64,000 nucleotides of DNA, from NCBI GenBank assembly GCA_033398695.1, contig CM065804.1:50995501-51059500 (forward strand), given 5' to 3'. Positions 22,086-33,213 of this stretch are shown here, one piece after another. This DNA is from Orobanche coerulescens. Lineage: Eukaryota > Streptophyta > Magnoliopsida > Lamiales > Orobanchaceae. The notes beneath the pieces are model-generated. The model was not told the DNA's origin and made no database searches. It worked only from the letters and a program-made list of their open reading frames with translations. The position numbers and the translations under genes are program-made. Numbering within the stretch: the first letter of the stretch is position 1; each line of letters begins with the position of its first letter.

Positions 22086-22090
22086 AAAAG

Positions 22091-23408
22091 CAACCCATTC
22101 TTCGCGATCATAAAGAATAAGAAATTTGCATGGACAAAGGAAACCCAAATGGCGTTTGCCAAAATCAAGGAGTATCTGTCTAATCCCCAAATTTTGGCGA
22201 AACCAATCCCCAGCGAAAAGCTATTCCTCTACCTGGTGGCCTCGGAGGTCGCGCTGAGTGCTGTATTAGTGCGAGCAGAGGGGCAAGCCCACTTGCCGAT
22301 CTACTTCGTTAGTCAAGTGCTCCATGACGCGGAAACGCATTACACGCCTCTGTAGAAGATCGCCTACGCACTAGTCATGAGTGTTCGCAAGTTGAGAGCT
22401 AACTTCTTCGAACACCAAGTGGAGGTTCTGATGACTCTCCCCCTAAGGCAAGTTCTGCACCGACCAGACACCATCAGGTGACTCCTCAAGTGGTCACTGG
22501 AGATCGCCCAATACGGTGTCACGTACGCTCCTCGCACGGCGATCAAAGGCCAAGCTCTGGCGGATTTCGTGGTGGAACTAACGTTCCCGCCCAGTCCGAC
22601 CCAGGTCGGTCGTCCTGCATGGAAATTGAACGTAGATGGCTCGGCGACCAGCTCGTGAGCAGGGGCAGGGATTGTCCTCATCAGCCATGACTGCCAAAGT
22701 TTCACAAATGCTGTGCGTTTCGGGTTCCGTGCGACCAACAATGAAGCCGAGTACGAAGCCTTGGTAGGCGGGCTCGATCTAGCACTCTCCCTGGACGTTT
22801 GTCGCCTCCACATCTTCATGGACTCCCTCTTGGTCGTGAACCAAGTCAAGGGGGAATATGAGGCGTGCGGCGAACAGATGATCAAATATCAAGAATTGGT
22901 CGCCAAAATATGCAAAAAGTTTGAAGAAGTGCTGATCGAATAAGTCCCGAGAGAGCATAACTCCTAGGTCGATGCCCTATCCAAACTCGCATCGTCAGAT
23001 GGGGTGGCAGACTTCTCTAACATCCAAATCACGAAGTCAGCAAAATTGGTGATCGACAGAAGCCTGGTCACCACAGTTGCCATCGCCGAAGAAAAGTGGA
23101 TGACTCCGTTCATTAAATACTTGAAGGACGGAACGGTCCCCGCAGATCGGATCAAAGCTCGCCAGCTTCAGCTCCGGGCAACCAGATACACCCTATTGGA
23201 CGACCGGCTTTACAAGCAAGATTTCAGCCTTCCTCTCCTCAAGTGCATTACGCCGGAGGAAGGCCGACTTGTTTTAGATGAAATCCATGATGGGATCTGT
23301 GGAAATGACGTTAGAGGGCGAGGTCTCATCCACAAGACCGCCAGGCAAGGCTTTTTCTGGCCTACACTACAAAAAGACGTGATCGCCTACGCCCGATCTT
23401 GTCACAGG
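22091..23408 (+). pseudogene. pol: Tat Ty3-type RNase H, archaeal-type RNase H and integrase N-terminus
   Basis: Resumes the Tat pol after the Athila insertion. The first RNase H-like domain includes FAWTKETQMAFAKIKEYLSN and QVLHDAETHYTPL, followed by a TAG where Gln is expected. The second RNase H has NVDGSATS, NNEAEYEALVGGLDLAL and FMDSLLVVNQV, typical of the extra RNase H of Tat elements, and ends EHNS-stop-VDALSKLAS. The integrase zinc region (DEIHDGICGNDVRGRGLIHK ... SCHRC) has Asp where the second His is expected. It is cut at ACAGG (23404-23408) by the solo LTR and continues at 27328. Confidence 0.85.
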
Positions 23409-23780
23409 TGTAATATCCTAGAATTTCACTATGAATTTTTCGCATTATTTTATCTGGGATGTACTGTACAGAGTGGGACCGACACGATATGAGTGGATAA
23501 TTTTGGAAACGGTGACAGTTGTGCCAGTATGTCTATCGAGGGTATTTTGATTCTAGGATATTACATGCTTGTTGTGTTTTCGATGTCGGATATACCGTAT
23601 GAGTATTTATTTGATTTCCGTACTTGGTCGACAATTGTAATTGAGGATATCGTGCATCAGACGTACCGTATGAGAATACTTTAGGGATTCCGTATATGTG
23701 TTCAGTATGTCGTATGTTCATATTTGTTATGTCGAGACGTTGGACAGGAATTGCTGGAAATGGCTAAGTATGGAAGCCAT

Positions 23781-24396
23781 TACGTACGTTATGTGTTGAA
23801 GCTTACGTACGTTAAATTGGTAGAGTTACGTACGTTATGGCCGAGACATTACGTACGTAACATGGGAATCAGACGATCGAGTCGTGGTCGGCAGGTGGGA
23901 CCCTGTGTCGGCAACTTTCGGCGGAGGATGTTGACAGGTGAGTCAACGTACGTGTTACGTACGTTATACAGGACGTGTTACGTACGTAACACGACAATTG
24001 TACTGTAGCAAGTCAACGTATGTATTACGTACGCAACGGAATACGTGTTACGTACGTTACGGAGTAGCCGGTCGAGTCATGGCCGAGATGACCTGGATGG
24101 CCGAGCATGGCCGGTCGTGACTCGTTGGAATGGCCGAGCATGGTCGGCAGTGATTCGTGGGGGTGGCCGATCACGGTCGGCAGTGACTCGCAGGGATGGC
24201 TAGGACTGATCGATTACGTACGTAAGGCAGTGGCCGGTTACGGCCGTAAGGGCCAGTTACGTACGTAAGCCAGCTGCCGGTTACGTACGTAAGGGTTCCG
24301 ACAGAACTGGACAGTAAGGCAGGCCACGGCCGGTTACGTACGTAAGCCACGGCCGGTTACGTACGTAACTGGCCGGCAGGTCTCGGCCTATATAAG
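23781..24396 (+). promoter_or_regulatory. Array of TTACGTACGTAA palindromes upstream of a TATA box
   Basis: TACGTACGT-type cores start at 23781, 23804, 23827 and 23850 (23-bp steps), then 23945, 23956 and 23979, and 24015, 24026 and 24049 (11 then 23 bp in both groups). Further cores lie at 24215, 24239 (variant), 24258, 24282, 24335 and 24358. TATATAAG follows at 24389. GGCCG-rich segments lie between the groups. The arrangement parallels the CCGCGG and TTAGCG arrays in other families here. Confidence 0.65.
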
Positions 24397-25192
24397 GCCT
24401 GGACCGAGTCATCTGGTCATTTCTTCGTTTTTCTTCGTTCCTTCCGCGATTTCTTCAGCAAATATGATGGTTTTGAGTAGAATCAACTTATAACAACATG
24501 TTTTGGAAGTTGGAATCATGGATTAACATCATCCTCCACCCGGATCGAAGGTAAGAACACATGAACTTTTGGTTTTTGGATGTTCTTGAGGTTTCTTGGT
24601 GTTTTGGCCGATTTGCTTCGTTTTGATTCAGATTATTGGTAGAACTTGATTGTATACTCGTAATCTTTCGATACTCTTGAAGTTTTGTGGAACAAATTCG
24701 AGTATTTCTTTGAATAATCGATTGAATTGGACTATGCCTTCAAAGTGTTCGATGAAATGCCTCAATGAGTTGAACTTGGGAAATTCTATATATTTTCGCA
24801 TGAACGGTGATTGAATTGATATTATTGTGATTTAGGAATGAACTTTTGAAGGAAGTTGAATCGGTACCCTTCCCCTTTGTCGATTTCTTCGCACCGTGCT
24901 ATTCAAAACAAGTGATTACTTGTGTATGTCATCTTCTAGAGGTATGTTTGATAATCCTATCCTTGAATTCGGATTTTGATGTTATCGTTGAAGAAGGATT
25001 CGCATGAATATGATTATGGTTTTGGTTTTACGATTCTTGCGGTTATATGAACTATATGTTGAAGACATTGTTTGGATTATTGAACAACGAATTTCGACTT
25101 ATGTGTTGATATTTCATGGGGTGAGTGTGCACCATTGTATGTTACGTTTTGTAATGTGCTCTTCCTGTGAGCAGTGATCTGTTGGGCCGATG

Positions 25193-25400
25193 TGTTAGGG
25201 GATAAGACCTATATGGCACCTATGTTCTGGGGTATTCCTGTGTGGATACTTTCGTGACCCTTGGTTGCGACCTTGGGGTATTTTGTAATTGCATGAACTG
25301 TGTTAGGGGATAAGACCTATATGGCACCTATGTTCCGGGGTATTCCTGTGAGATGCTTCCGTGACCCTTGGCTGCTGCCTTGGGGTTTATGTGTTAATTT
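25193..25400. repeat. 108-bp tandem duplication in the solo LTR
   Basis: TGTTAGGGGATAAGACCTAT occurs at 25193 and 25301, and similarity continues through GGCACCTATGTTC and CGTGACCCTTGG in each copy. Confidence 0.85.
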
Positions 25401-25899
25401 CATATGCATTGTGGAGCATGATGTGGACTGTTGTCTGGTGGAAATACGACATTGTGGTCGTGTCGGTCTTTCATGATCGAGTTACTATTGCTCTTTTGGG
25501 AAGTCTTCTGATCCTTGATGGATATGCGATTCTTTGAGATTTGTTGTCATGTTGTATCGTGGCATATCTGGAGTCAGATACGTTCTGATCGTTCATGTGT
25601 AGGATTTTCGGGACGGGCACGTGTAGCTTGTGTTGGTTTCGACCTCATATTGAACCGTGCACATGAGACGTACTTCGTGAGGCTGATTAGGTACGAGACC
25701 AGACGAGTATCTGATCAATACCGTGGTTGGCTTGTACACGGACACATGTCCGGATCGAGCGTATTGTGACGTCCATCTTGAGTCTTATTGCTTGGTCGTT
25801 CACAGTCCATGTATAATCGATACATTCGATATTCGGGTTGTCTTTGAAATCCCATATATATGATTTGTATATGGTTGACGATTTTATTCTCTCGTGTAT

Positions 25900-26500
25900 C
25901 TGTCCTCGTTGATCCTTTTATGATCTCGTTTGGAGTTACCTTATCGATGGTTAACTTGTTTGTTACCGATCCTTTATTAATCTCGTTTGGAGTTTCCCCT
26001 GTCATTGGTAATCTCGTTCGTTATTGAACCTTATTGATTCCGTTTGGGAGTTGTCTCACCATTGGTATTCTTGGTTATTAGCCCTTGATTGATGTTATTG
26101 GAGTTTACCGTGTCATCAGTATTCTCGGTTGTCGATTCCTCATTGCTCTGTTGAAATTTACCGTATCGTTGGTATTCCCGGTTGTTGGTCCTTATTGATC
26201 TTGCTAGAGTTTACTGTGTCGTCAGTATTCTCAGTTGTTGACCCTTTATTGATCTTATTTGAGTTTATCGTACCGTTGGTATTTCTGGTTGTCGACTCTT
26301 ATTGACCTTGTTAGAGATTACCGTGTCGTCGGTATTCTCGGTTATTGATTCTTCATTGATTCTTACCGTGTCGTCGGTATTCTCGGTTATTGATTCTTCA
26401 TTGATCCTCACCGTGTTGTCGGTATTCTCGGTTATTGATTCTTCATTGATCTTGTTGGAGTTACCACATAATGGTATTCTCGTTCGTGGTTGATCCTTTG
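25900..26500. repeat. Degenerate tandem repeat ending in three 45-bp copies
   Basis: Units containing TTGATC..GTT(G/A)GAGTTTACCGTGTC and GGTATTCTCGGTT recur about every 50-60 bp from 25900. From 26321 three near-identical 45-bp units start at 26321, 26366 and 26411. The repeat happens to be open in one frame, but it is not a gene. Confidence 0.8.
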
Positions 26501-27327
26501 TTGATCTTGTGCGGAAATATCATGTCATTGATACTTCCGTTGTGATGCATTGATTGTTTATCATTATTGATTGTGTGAGCATTCATGCTTGTATTGATAT
26601 TCGGGACTTGCCATTGTTTCGGGACAGTTGATTTGCAGATGTATCGTGTGATATCAGTTCCTATCAGTATTGGGATCCAATTGTGCGACCCAGCCAGCAG
26701 AGTTGAACTTGGCCAGATTATTCTATACTCGAGATATGTTTATGATTGGAAATCTTGGTAGTGTTTCGGATAATGTACAGGTGATTAAATTTGAATTCTT
26801 TCATACTTAAGGACAAGAGGCGTGGGATATGGTAATAATTGAATGTTAAGGTAGTGACAGTGAGGTAAGGTTACTACGTTAAAATACATGGTGAATGTTC
26901 TTACTCGTAGATTACACCGATATGTAATTGTTTTTGTGATGTGATCGTTATCATTGTTGAGTATTATGGTGACCGTCGTGGGCTTTATCTTTTAGGTACT
27001 CGGAGTTCGAGCTAGTAGCGGTCGTGAAGGGATGAGCTTTCGGTGATCTTGGCTATGGCGTGATTGTTGGGATTATGTATTCTTTTCTGGGTTTCTAATT
27101 CCGCTGCAAATGTAATTAATTGTGTTTTTATCCGCTGCGTGTGTATATTTAAATTGGCTTTCAGTATTCTTTGAACTGTGTTTTTATCCGCTGCGTGTGT
27201 GTGTACTTTCAAAGGGCTTTTTGACATTTTTTAAACGTTTGCGAAAATGATTTTAGCCTTGTGGGTTCCAATATGGGGCCCACGGCGCTGTAATATTCCC
27301 GGTTGGTTTTGGGGGTGTTACAACAGG

Positions 27328-28236
27328 TATCAAGTGATGGGCCCAAACATCAAGCTCTCCCCCGAGCAGCTCACATCTATGTACAGTTTGTGGCCGTTCG
27401 CCCAATGGGGCATCGACCTCATCGGTCCTTTGCCGACGGCTCCAGGGGGATGTAAATTTGCCATCGTGGGAGTCGATTACTTCACGAAATGGGCTGAGGC
27501 CGAGCCACTCAATAAGATCGGCCAAGAAAAAGTAATCAAGTGCATTTGGAAGAACATCATATGCTGGTTCGGTCTACGCCAGGCTATCATCTCCGACAAC
27601 GGAAAGTAGTTCGACGGTTTGGAAGTCATGCAATTCTGCGAGAAATGGGGAATTAAAAAGTTGTTCTCGGCCCCTTACCACCCTCAGACAAACGGGCAGG
27701 TAGAGGCTGTAAACAAGATTCTCAAACACACGATCAAAGCAAGACTCAAATCCAAACAAAAACGATGGGCGAGCGAGCTCCTGGATGTTTTGTGGTCCTA
27801 CCGAACGATAACCCAAAATTCAACCGGCGAAACCCCGTTCGCCCTCGCCTTCGGAACAGAAGCAGTGATCCCTTCAGAGATTGCCATCCTCAGCCACCGA
27901 ACTGAACAAGAAATGACGACGGACAATGATGTAGCCCGACGGATCTACTTGGATGTGCTTGAGGAACGACGACTGACTTTGGAAATGAAGAACACAATCC
28001 ACAAAAGGAAATCCAATAAATTCTTTAATTCGAAGGTCAAGGAAAGGCGATTCCAAGTGGGCGACCAAGTCCTCAAAAATGTCCAGACTCACACGGGAGT
28101 ATTTGGCCCGAATTGGGAGGGACCCTTTAGGATATCCAAATGGCTGACCAAAGGAGCCTACGAACTCCAACACCCAGACGACACTCCGGACCAATATCCC
28201 TGGAACGCCGTACATTTGAAGAAATACTACCAATAA
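27328..28236 (+). pseudogene. Tat integrase core and C-terminus
   Basis: Continues the integrase after the solo LTR: GPNIKLSPEQLTSMYSLWPF, then catalytic Asp in WGIDLIGPLPTAPGG, Asp in AIISDNGK and Glu in TNGQVEAVNKILKHTIK. A TAG directly after ISDNGK (27607-27609), where Gln is usual, truncates it. The C-terminal region (RRFQVGDQVLKNV ... NWEGPFRISKWLTKGAYEL) ends at 28236 with HLKKYYQ. The catalytic triad is visible, but the protein is broken by the stop, the zinc-domain mutation and the insertion. Confidence 0.88.
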
Positions 28237-29361
28237 AAACTCTGTATTCAGTTACTCAACGTACAAAGAGTTTAATGATATTTTCCGATCCCCTCCATAT
28301 GATTCACCTCGACAAAACAAACAAATAAAATAGAGGACGGCTCGCTCGCCCTATAAGAGGTCGTCATCTAACTTGATGGACCTATGCAAGCGGTCGCCCC
28401 CTAGCACAACATATACCATCGAGGATCGTCATCTAACATGGAGATCCGAGGTAGAAAATTGCAGCCATGGTTCTGGGAGTCGATGGAACCGATAGCCCGT
28501 CCATGCAAGGTTCCTTTGTGCAGAGGTCGCTCGTCCTTTCGTTTAAATACGAGGCGGACGTAGCCGAAGGACCCTCCAAAACAGATCAGTGGATACGCTC
28601 GCCCGTCCTCGGATCCATCATCTAACCTGATGGACCTTGGCAGGCGATCACCTCCTACCCCCGTGACAACGTATGCCCTCTTAGGCAGAAAAGTGCTAAC
28701 AAGCCACGGTAGCGAAGTCGGATTATCCGACGGCGCCCCGTGCAAGGACTCCTCTAGGCAAAGACCGACCGCCCCTTCGCTACATTGCGAGGCGAAACGT
28801 AGCCTATGAAGGACCCTCATAATTAAGTGAATCGCAAGAAGTTAACCATCAGACGGAATGTCGCTCGCGCACAAGACATAGTCGTAGAGGTCGGTTCCAT
28901 CGAACCCCACGATTGTGCGAAGTCTCGAGGAATCAACAAAATTGAAGATCGCAAGAACCAAACTAAATATAGCTCACTAAACGAATTATTTTCGTTCTCT
29001 TACTTTCACCAAGTAAACAAAAACAAGGGGCAAAACAGAGCCATACATGCGATCTGGAGGACGGAACCACCGTGTACGATCGGCTTTGTTCAAACACACA
29101 TATGACGATCGGTTTTGTTCAGAAATTTACAAGTAAGAATTGTAAGTATACCAATACATTCGGAGCTATTCATACAACGGCCGCTCCTCAAACACTTGTG
29201 TAAAGTCGTATGCAAAACATTCAGACAGACGATCGTACAAACAAGGAATCAGATGCAAATACGTATTTTATTTTATTCAAGTCATTTGTATATACGCCCG
29301 AAGGCAAAACACGAAGAAACTAAAAAATTACAAGGGAAAAACAAAATGATAGTGGTCTAAC
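28237..29361 (+). other. Tat 3' region between integrase and the antisense gene, with about 200-bp repeats
   Basis: No sense gene is present. Two diverged repeat units (about 28415-28580 and 28610-28825) share CATCTAAC, TGCAAGG and CGAAGGACCCTC elements. The same units occur in inverse orientation at about 44520-44820 in the minus-strand Tat derivative. Repeats at this location are a known habit of Tat elements. Confidence 0.6.
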
Positions 29362-32300
29362 TCAGGCCGCCCCCGCCTGGCCTTCGTCACCAGCAGCTGG
29401 ATCGGCGTGCGCTTCCTCAGCGGCTTCCGGATGAACAAGTTTGTCCGGCGACAGATACCAGCTCAGGTCGATTCCGAGGTCGGTGAAGTCAAGGATAGGC
29501 ACAGAGAAGGCCGGCTGCAAGGGATGCTCAAGCACGGAGGCTTTGAAGTTATCGATCAGAGGGCCTACCTCGAGCCCTCCCTTCTTGGCAGCGCGGATGG
29601 CTTCAGCGTAAGCCATGTAATAGGCAAACTCGCCGACATACTCCACGTTGAGGACGGGATCGGCCTCGGTCGCCTCCAACTTCTCCTTCAGCCCCGCGAT
29701 GGTTTTGTCTGCATCCTGGAGCTCGAAAATCTTGGCGGCCATCTCCCCCTTCGACGACTCTAACTCGCCATTCAACCGATCCACCACCGCCTTCAGACCA
29801 GTCGCCTCCTCCTGCGAGGCAGCATGCAACCGATGGGCCTCCGTCATCTGATCGCGCATCCGATCGATCGCTGCCTGGGACCGGTCGAGCTCCTGCCTCA
29901 TCCGATCGAGATCTTGTTTAGCCCACTTGGACATCTCAGCATACTCCTTCTCCATCGTCGCAATCCTATCGACTAACTCAGCGTTCTGGCCCCGAGCAGC
30001 CTCGAGGTCCGAATGGAGACAGGCAGTAGAGGGCCTCCCCTCATAATCCTTTACAGCTTGAGCGGCCATCGTCGCCGCTTGGAGGGTCAGGGCAAGAGTC
30101 GCCTGCATTGCGTCTCCAGACCGCTGGCGCGCGATCGCATCCAGGTCGGTCGTCCAAGCCTTCGGTAGGGAGGAGATAGCCTGGGAAACATAGTGAGGGA
30201 CGTCGCTAGGCTCGCGGGGAGACCTGCTCGCCAGGAAGTCCAACACCATCGGCGAGGTGTTCGGGCCGGCAAGGGGGACCCTGCAACAAGAACGAAGGAG
30301 TTAATATGCACCCTACACAAGTGACTTAACTCAACAAGATCTACCCAACTTACCTTTCGACCTTCTTGGGGTCGCGGCCAAAATAAGGCTTGCCCCCCGG
30401 GGTCTGGGCGTCGGCGATCGCCATGGCCTATAGGAAGGCCGATGATGGCGTAGGCCCCTACACCATTGGAACAGTATAATTAGGAGGTGCAGCGACCGGC
30501 GGCAACCACTACAGACACCTCAACAGCAACAATTGGTAAGGGTTCCTCCGGCCTCCGCCTCTTGCGGTTGCGCTGAAGCTGCTCCTCTTCCCGAGTCTCC
30601 GGCTCAATGATCGGCACCAAGAGAGGTCTCGCCTCGGGGATAGGATGGGTCTTCATTGCAGGGGCACGGCCCGCCTTCTTCCCTTGGCGGAGACGATTCA
30701 TAAGGCCAGGGTTCGACATAGCAATCTCTCTCGGTGGCTCGGAGTAGCGGGGGAAGAAGATCTCTATCAAAGAAAACATTCAACCAGGTTAGACATCTCT
30801 TTCAATCAAAGGCGATCGTCAATCAGAAAGGAGATCGTAAACATTTGTACCTGGGACCTTCAAGTGGCGGGGGAAGCGAAACAACTGAGCGCCCTACCAA
30901 TGAGCTTCGTTGTTAATCACGCGAGCGTCGATGTAATTGTCCGGTAGATCGCAGACTCGCTCCTAGACGATCAAAAAGTCAAATGGAAGGTCGTCGGCCA
31001 CTGGAACAAGGGAGCCTGCAAAAAGAAAAACAAATTAGATCAGTTCAAGGTGTATCCGAACAAAGAGAGAGTTAAAACCCTTACTCGGATTCCTCTCCCG
31101 AAAGGCGATGGGGATATCCAATTCATCCTCGGGTTTATCGCTCGCCGCCGACTTCCATGCTCCGCCGACCCAACACCATTTTGTCAGGTCGCCCCGGACC
31201 TTGTTCGGCACCCCAAGGACCACCCTGCCCATGCGACCCTGAATGTGGTAGCCGCCAACTGAACCCTTCTGCGCCGTCATCTTGAAGAGGTAGTTCATTT
31301 CCAGCGCAGAAGGAAGACGGAACAGCCGGTGACCGCCAAAAAGAGTCAAAGTACTGATGATCTGCAACCAGGCGTTCGGCGTCAGTTGGAGCAGCACCAC
31401 ATTCGAGGCGGTCAACAGGTATGACACGGCGAACGGCAATGGGAACCGCAATCCGGCCCCCATGATCAATTCATTAACGACGACTAGGGGTGGCATTTCG
31501 GAACTGAAAATCAAAAACCGAACCGAAAATACCCGTAAAAAGAACCGAAAAACTGAAACCGAAGAAGACCGAACCGAAACATAAAAAACAGAACCGAACC
31601 GAACTAATTTGGTTCGGTTCTCGGTTCGGGGTCGGGCGGAACCGAACCGGACCGAAATGGACCAAAGTCAAATTTTATCATACTAAAATGACCTTGTTTT
31701 TGTGATTTTTATGTGTTCGAATTTTAGTATAATTCGTTTTTCTTTTGTAAGACCCTCATGGGTCCAAGGAGGACCGATAATATGCTCATGTAATTTGTGA
31801 TTCAATTAATTTAGGTTGAGAGAATGAGCTACTATGATTTACGATTGTTATATATTTTGAGATATTTGGAAATTGCTATGCAACTCTAGCTTTTATCTTG
31901 AACATATATAGAACTCTTGTTGGCTTGTTGTTATACATAACTTATTCTATTGCATATAATATTTGAGTTTATATTGTGAAGAACCGAAAAAACATCAAAC
32001 CAAATCGAAACCGAACCGAATATTTATAAAACCGAATTTAACCGAACCGAACTTCAAAAAGAACCGAACCAAACCGAAACCGAATATTTGGTTCAATTCT
32101 CGATTTCGGTCAAAAACCGAACCGAATGGAACCGAGTCCACCCCTAACGACGACCATACCCTCGGGAGGTTGGTCGGCGCGCTCGTTCTCGGCGGGCACA
32201 TACAGTGAGACATTAGAGGGGACATGGAACTCCGCCCTCCAGCGACTCAAGTCCTTCTTAGTCTCCGAACTCCTGAGCTGGCCGAGGGTCCACGGGGAAC

Positions 32301-32691
32301 GGTCCGCGGCCCGAAATGACGTCCGCTTTATGGGTTCATAGGGGTGGATGACCGAGTATGCGCGGAAATCAAACTAAGGACGTGGTCCGGCCAGCCTCTC
32401 CATGAGCTCAGCAAATTCCAAAAAGGCCCGGCCGAACACACTGTTCTGCTCCAAATATAGTCTCACCGCCTCATCCTCGTCTACCGGCGAGTACTTCTGC
32501 TCCGCCGATGATGACCTCGCCGCGTCAGCCTCGTTGAAAAGCTCTTCAACCTCCACGGGTACAATCCCTGAGCGAATGGCCTCGACGTCCATCTCCACGT
32601 GAAAATCCGTGGAGGTTTCATCCCTGGTAGTCGAAGTCACGGCGGCGGAAGTGCTGCCCGCCTCGTACACGGTGGATCCTCCTCCAGACAT
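29362..32691 (-). pseudogene. Antisense extra gene of the Tat element with three introns (Transposase_28/'gypsy-type transposon' domain and coiled coil)
   Basis: The start ATG is at 32691 (MSGGGSTVYEAGSTS), 141 bp after a TATA box on the same strand. Exon 1 runs to 31085, apart from the MITE, and includes GAGLRFPLPFAVSYLL and LLQLTPNAWLQIISTLTLFG, matching the Pfam 'putative gypsy type transposon' domain (PF04195, from memory) of the antisense ORF in Grande-type Tat elements. Introns with GT-AG ends are 31016-31084, 30764-30850 and 30281-30353. The last exon (30280-29362) encodes a long Glu/Ala/Arg coiled coil. Defects are TAG stops at 32374 and two in exon 2, a frameshift in exon 3, and the MITE. 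Function unknown. Confidence 0.7.
31485..32146. mobile_element. hAT-like MITE (662 bp) inside the antisense gene
   Basis: Terminal inverted repeats TAGGGGTGG...CCACCCCTA are flanked by the perfect 8-bp duplication ACGACGAC (31477-31484 and 32147-32154). Both arms are rich in CCGAACCGAA and GGTTCGGTTC in opposite orientation, so long hairpins can form. There is no transposase. An 8-bp duplication and TAGGG-type ends fit the hAT superfamily. Confidence 0.88.
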
Positions 32692-32831
32692 GTTAAAAGA
32701 GAAAGGGGGAGAAAAGTTTTTGTTCTTTCCTAGAGAGAACGACGATCGGCGTACGAAGCTTCAAGGAATTTCGGCTAAGTCTTCTTCTAAAGGCAAGAGC
32801 GCATAAAGATCTACCCCAGTAGCCCTAGCCC

Positions 32832-32839
32832 CTTTTATA
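32832..32839 (-). promoter_or_regulatory. TATA box of the antisense gene
   Basis: TATAAAAG on the minus strand lies 141 bp upstream of the antisense ATG at 32691, leaving a 5' leader of about 110 bases. It lies outside the LTR, so the antisense gene probably had its own promoter. Confidence 0.6.
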
Positions 32840-33213
32840 GGTGAGAGCAGGGACTTCTGTGAAAATAGGCGGAATCTCGAGGGCTGAAGGGCAACCGTCA
32901 GGTGAGCCGCATTTAATGCAGCCCTCGAAACCCACGAACGCATCGTTTTGAGGGCTCGCCAGACGACAAGTCTGACAAAAACTGTCAGACTCCCCCAACG
33001 GGAGCGCGACGCGTGTCCCAGTGACGTTTCAAATCCCACCTCCACTTCCCGCTCTTTCCAGCGTCCAAGGAGATCGTCCAAATTCAAAATCAGTTCGTCC
33101 GGGAGACGATTGTCCGCTTCATAAAGTAGATGAGTCGCTCGTCTAAAACAAGCGATCGCCAGCAGTGCCACCTCGCCCCACGTCTTCAACATCGGAGCGA
33201 GCTGGGGGGCAAT

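Larger units (their letters stand above)
23409..27322 (+). mobile_element. Solo LTR, about 3.9 kb, chromovirus/Tekay-like
   Basis: It begins TGTAATATCCTAG, ends GGGGGTGTTACA and is flanked by the duplication ACAGG (23404-23408 and 27323-27327). No retrotransposon protein is encoded inside. The TGTAA...TTACA ends and unusual length fit LTRs of the Tekay/Del type. TATATAAG at 24389-24396 and a GAAG|GTAAGA donor-like site near 24550 fit an LTR promoter and leader. LTR-LTR recombination is the simplest origin. It interrupts the Tat integrase. Orientation is inferred from the TATA box. Confidence 0.8.

Noticed and set aside
26302..26493. Open frame encoding a repetitive SVFSVIDSSLIL peptide
   Set aside because: It is the translation of the 45-bp tandem repeat in the solo LTR. 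There is no conserved domain, and the neighbouring repeat units are out of frame.
28401..28820. Minus-strand 139-codon open frame as a gene
   Set aside because: It lies within the Tat 3' repeat region, is mirrored by an unrelated frame in the other Tat element, and has no family resemblance.
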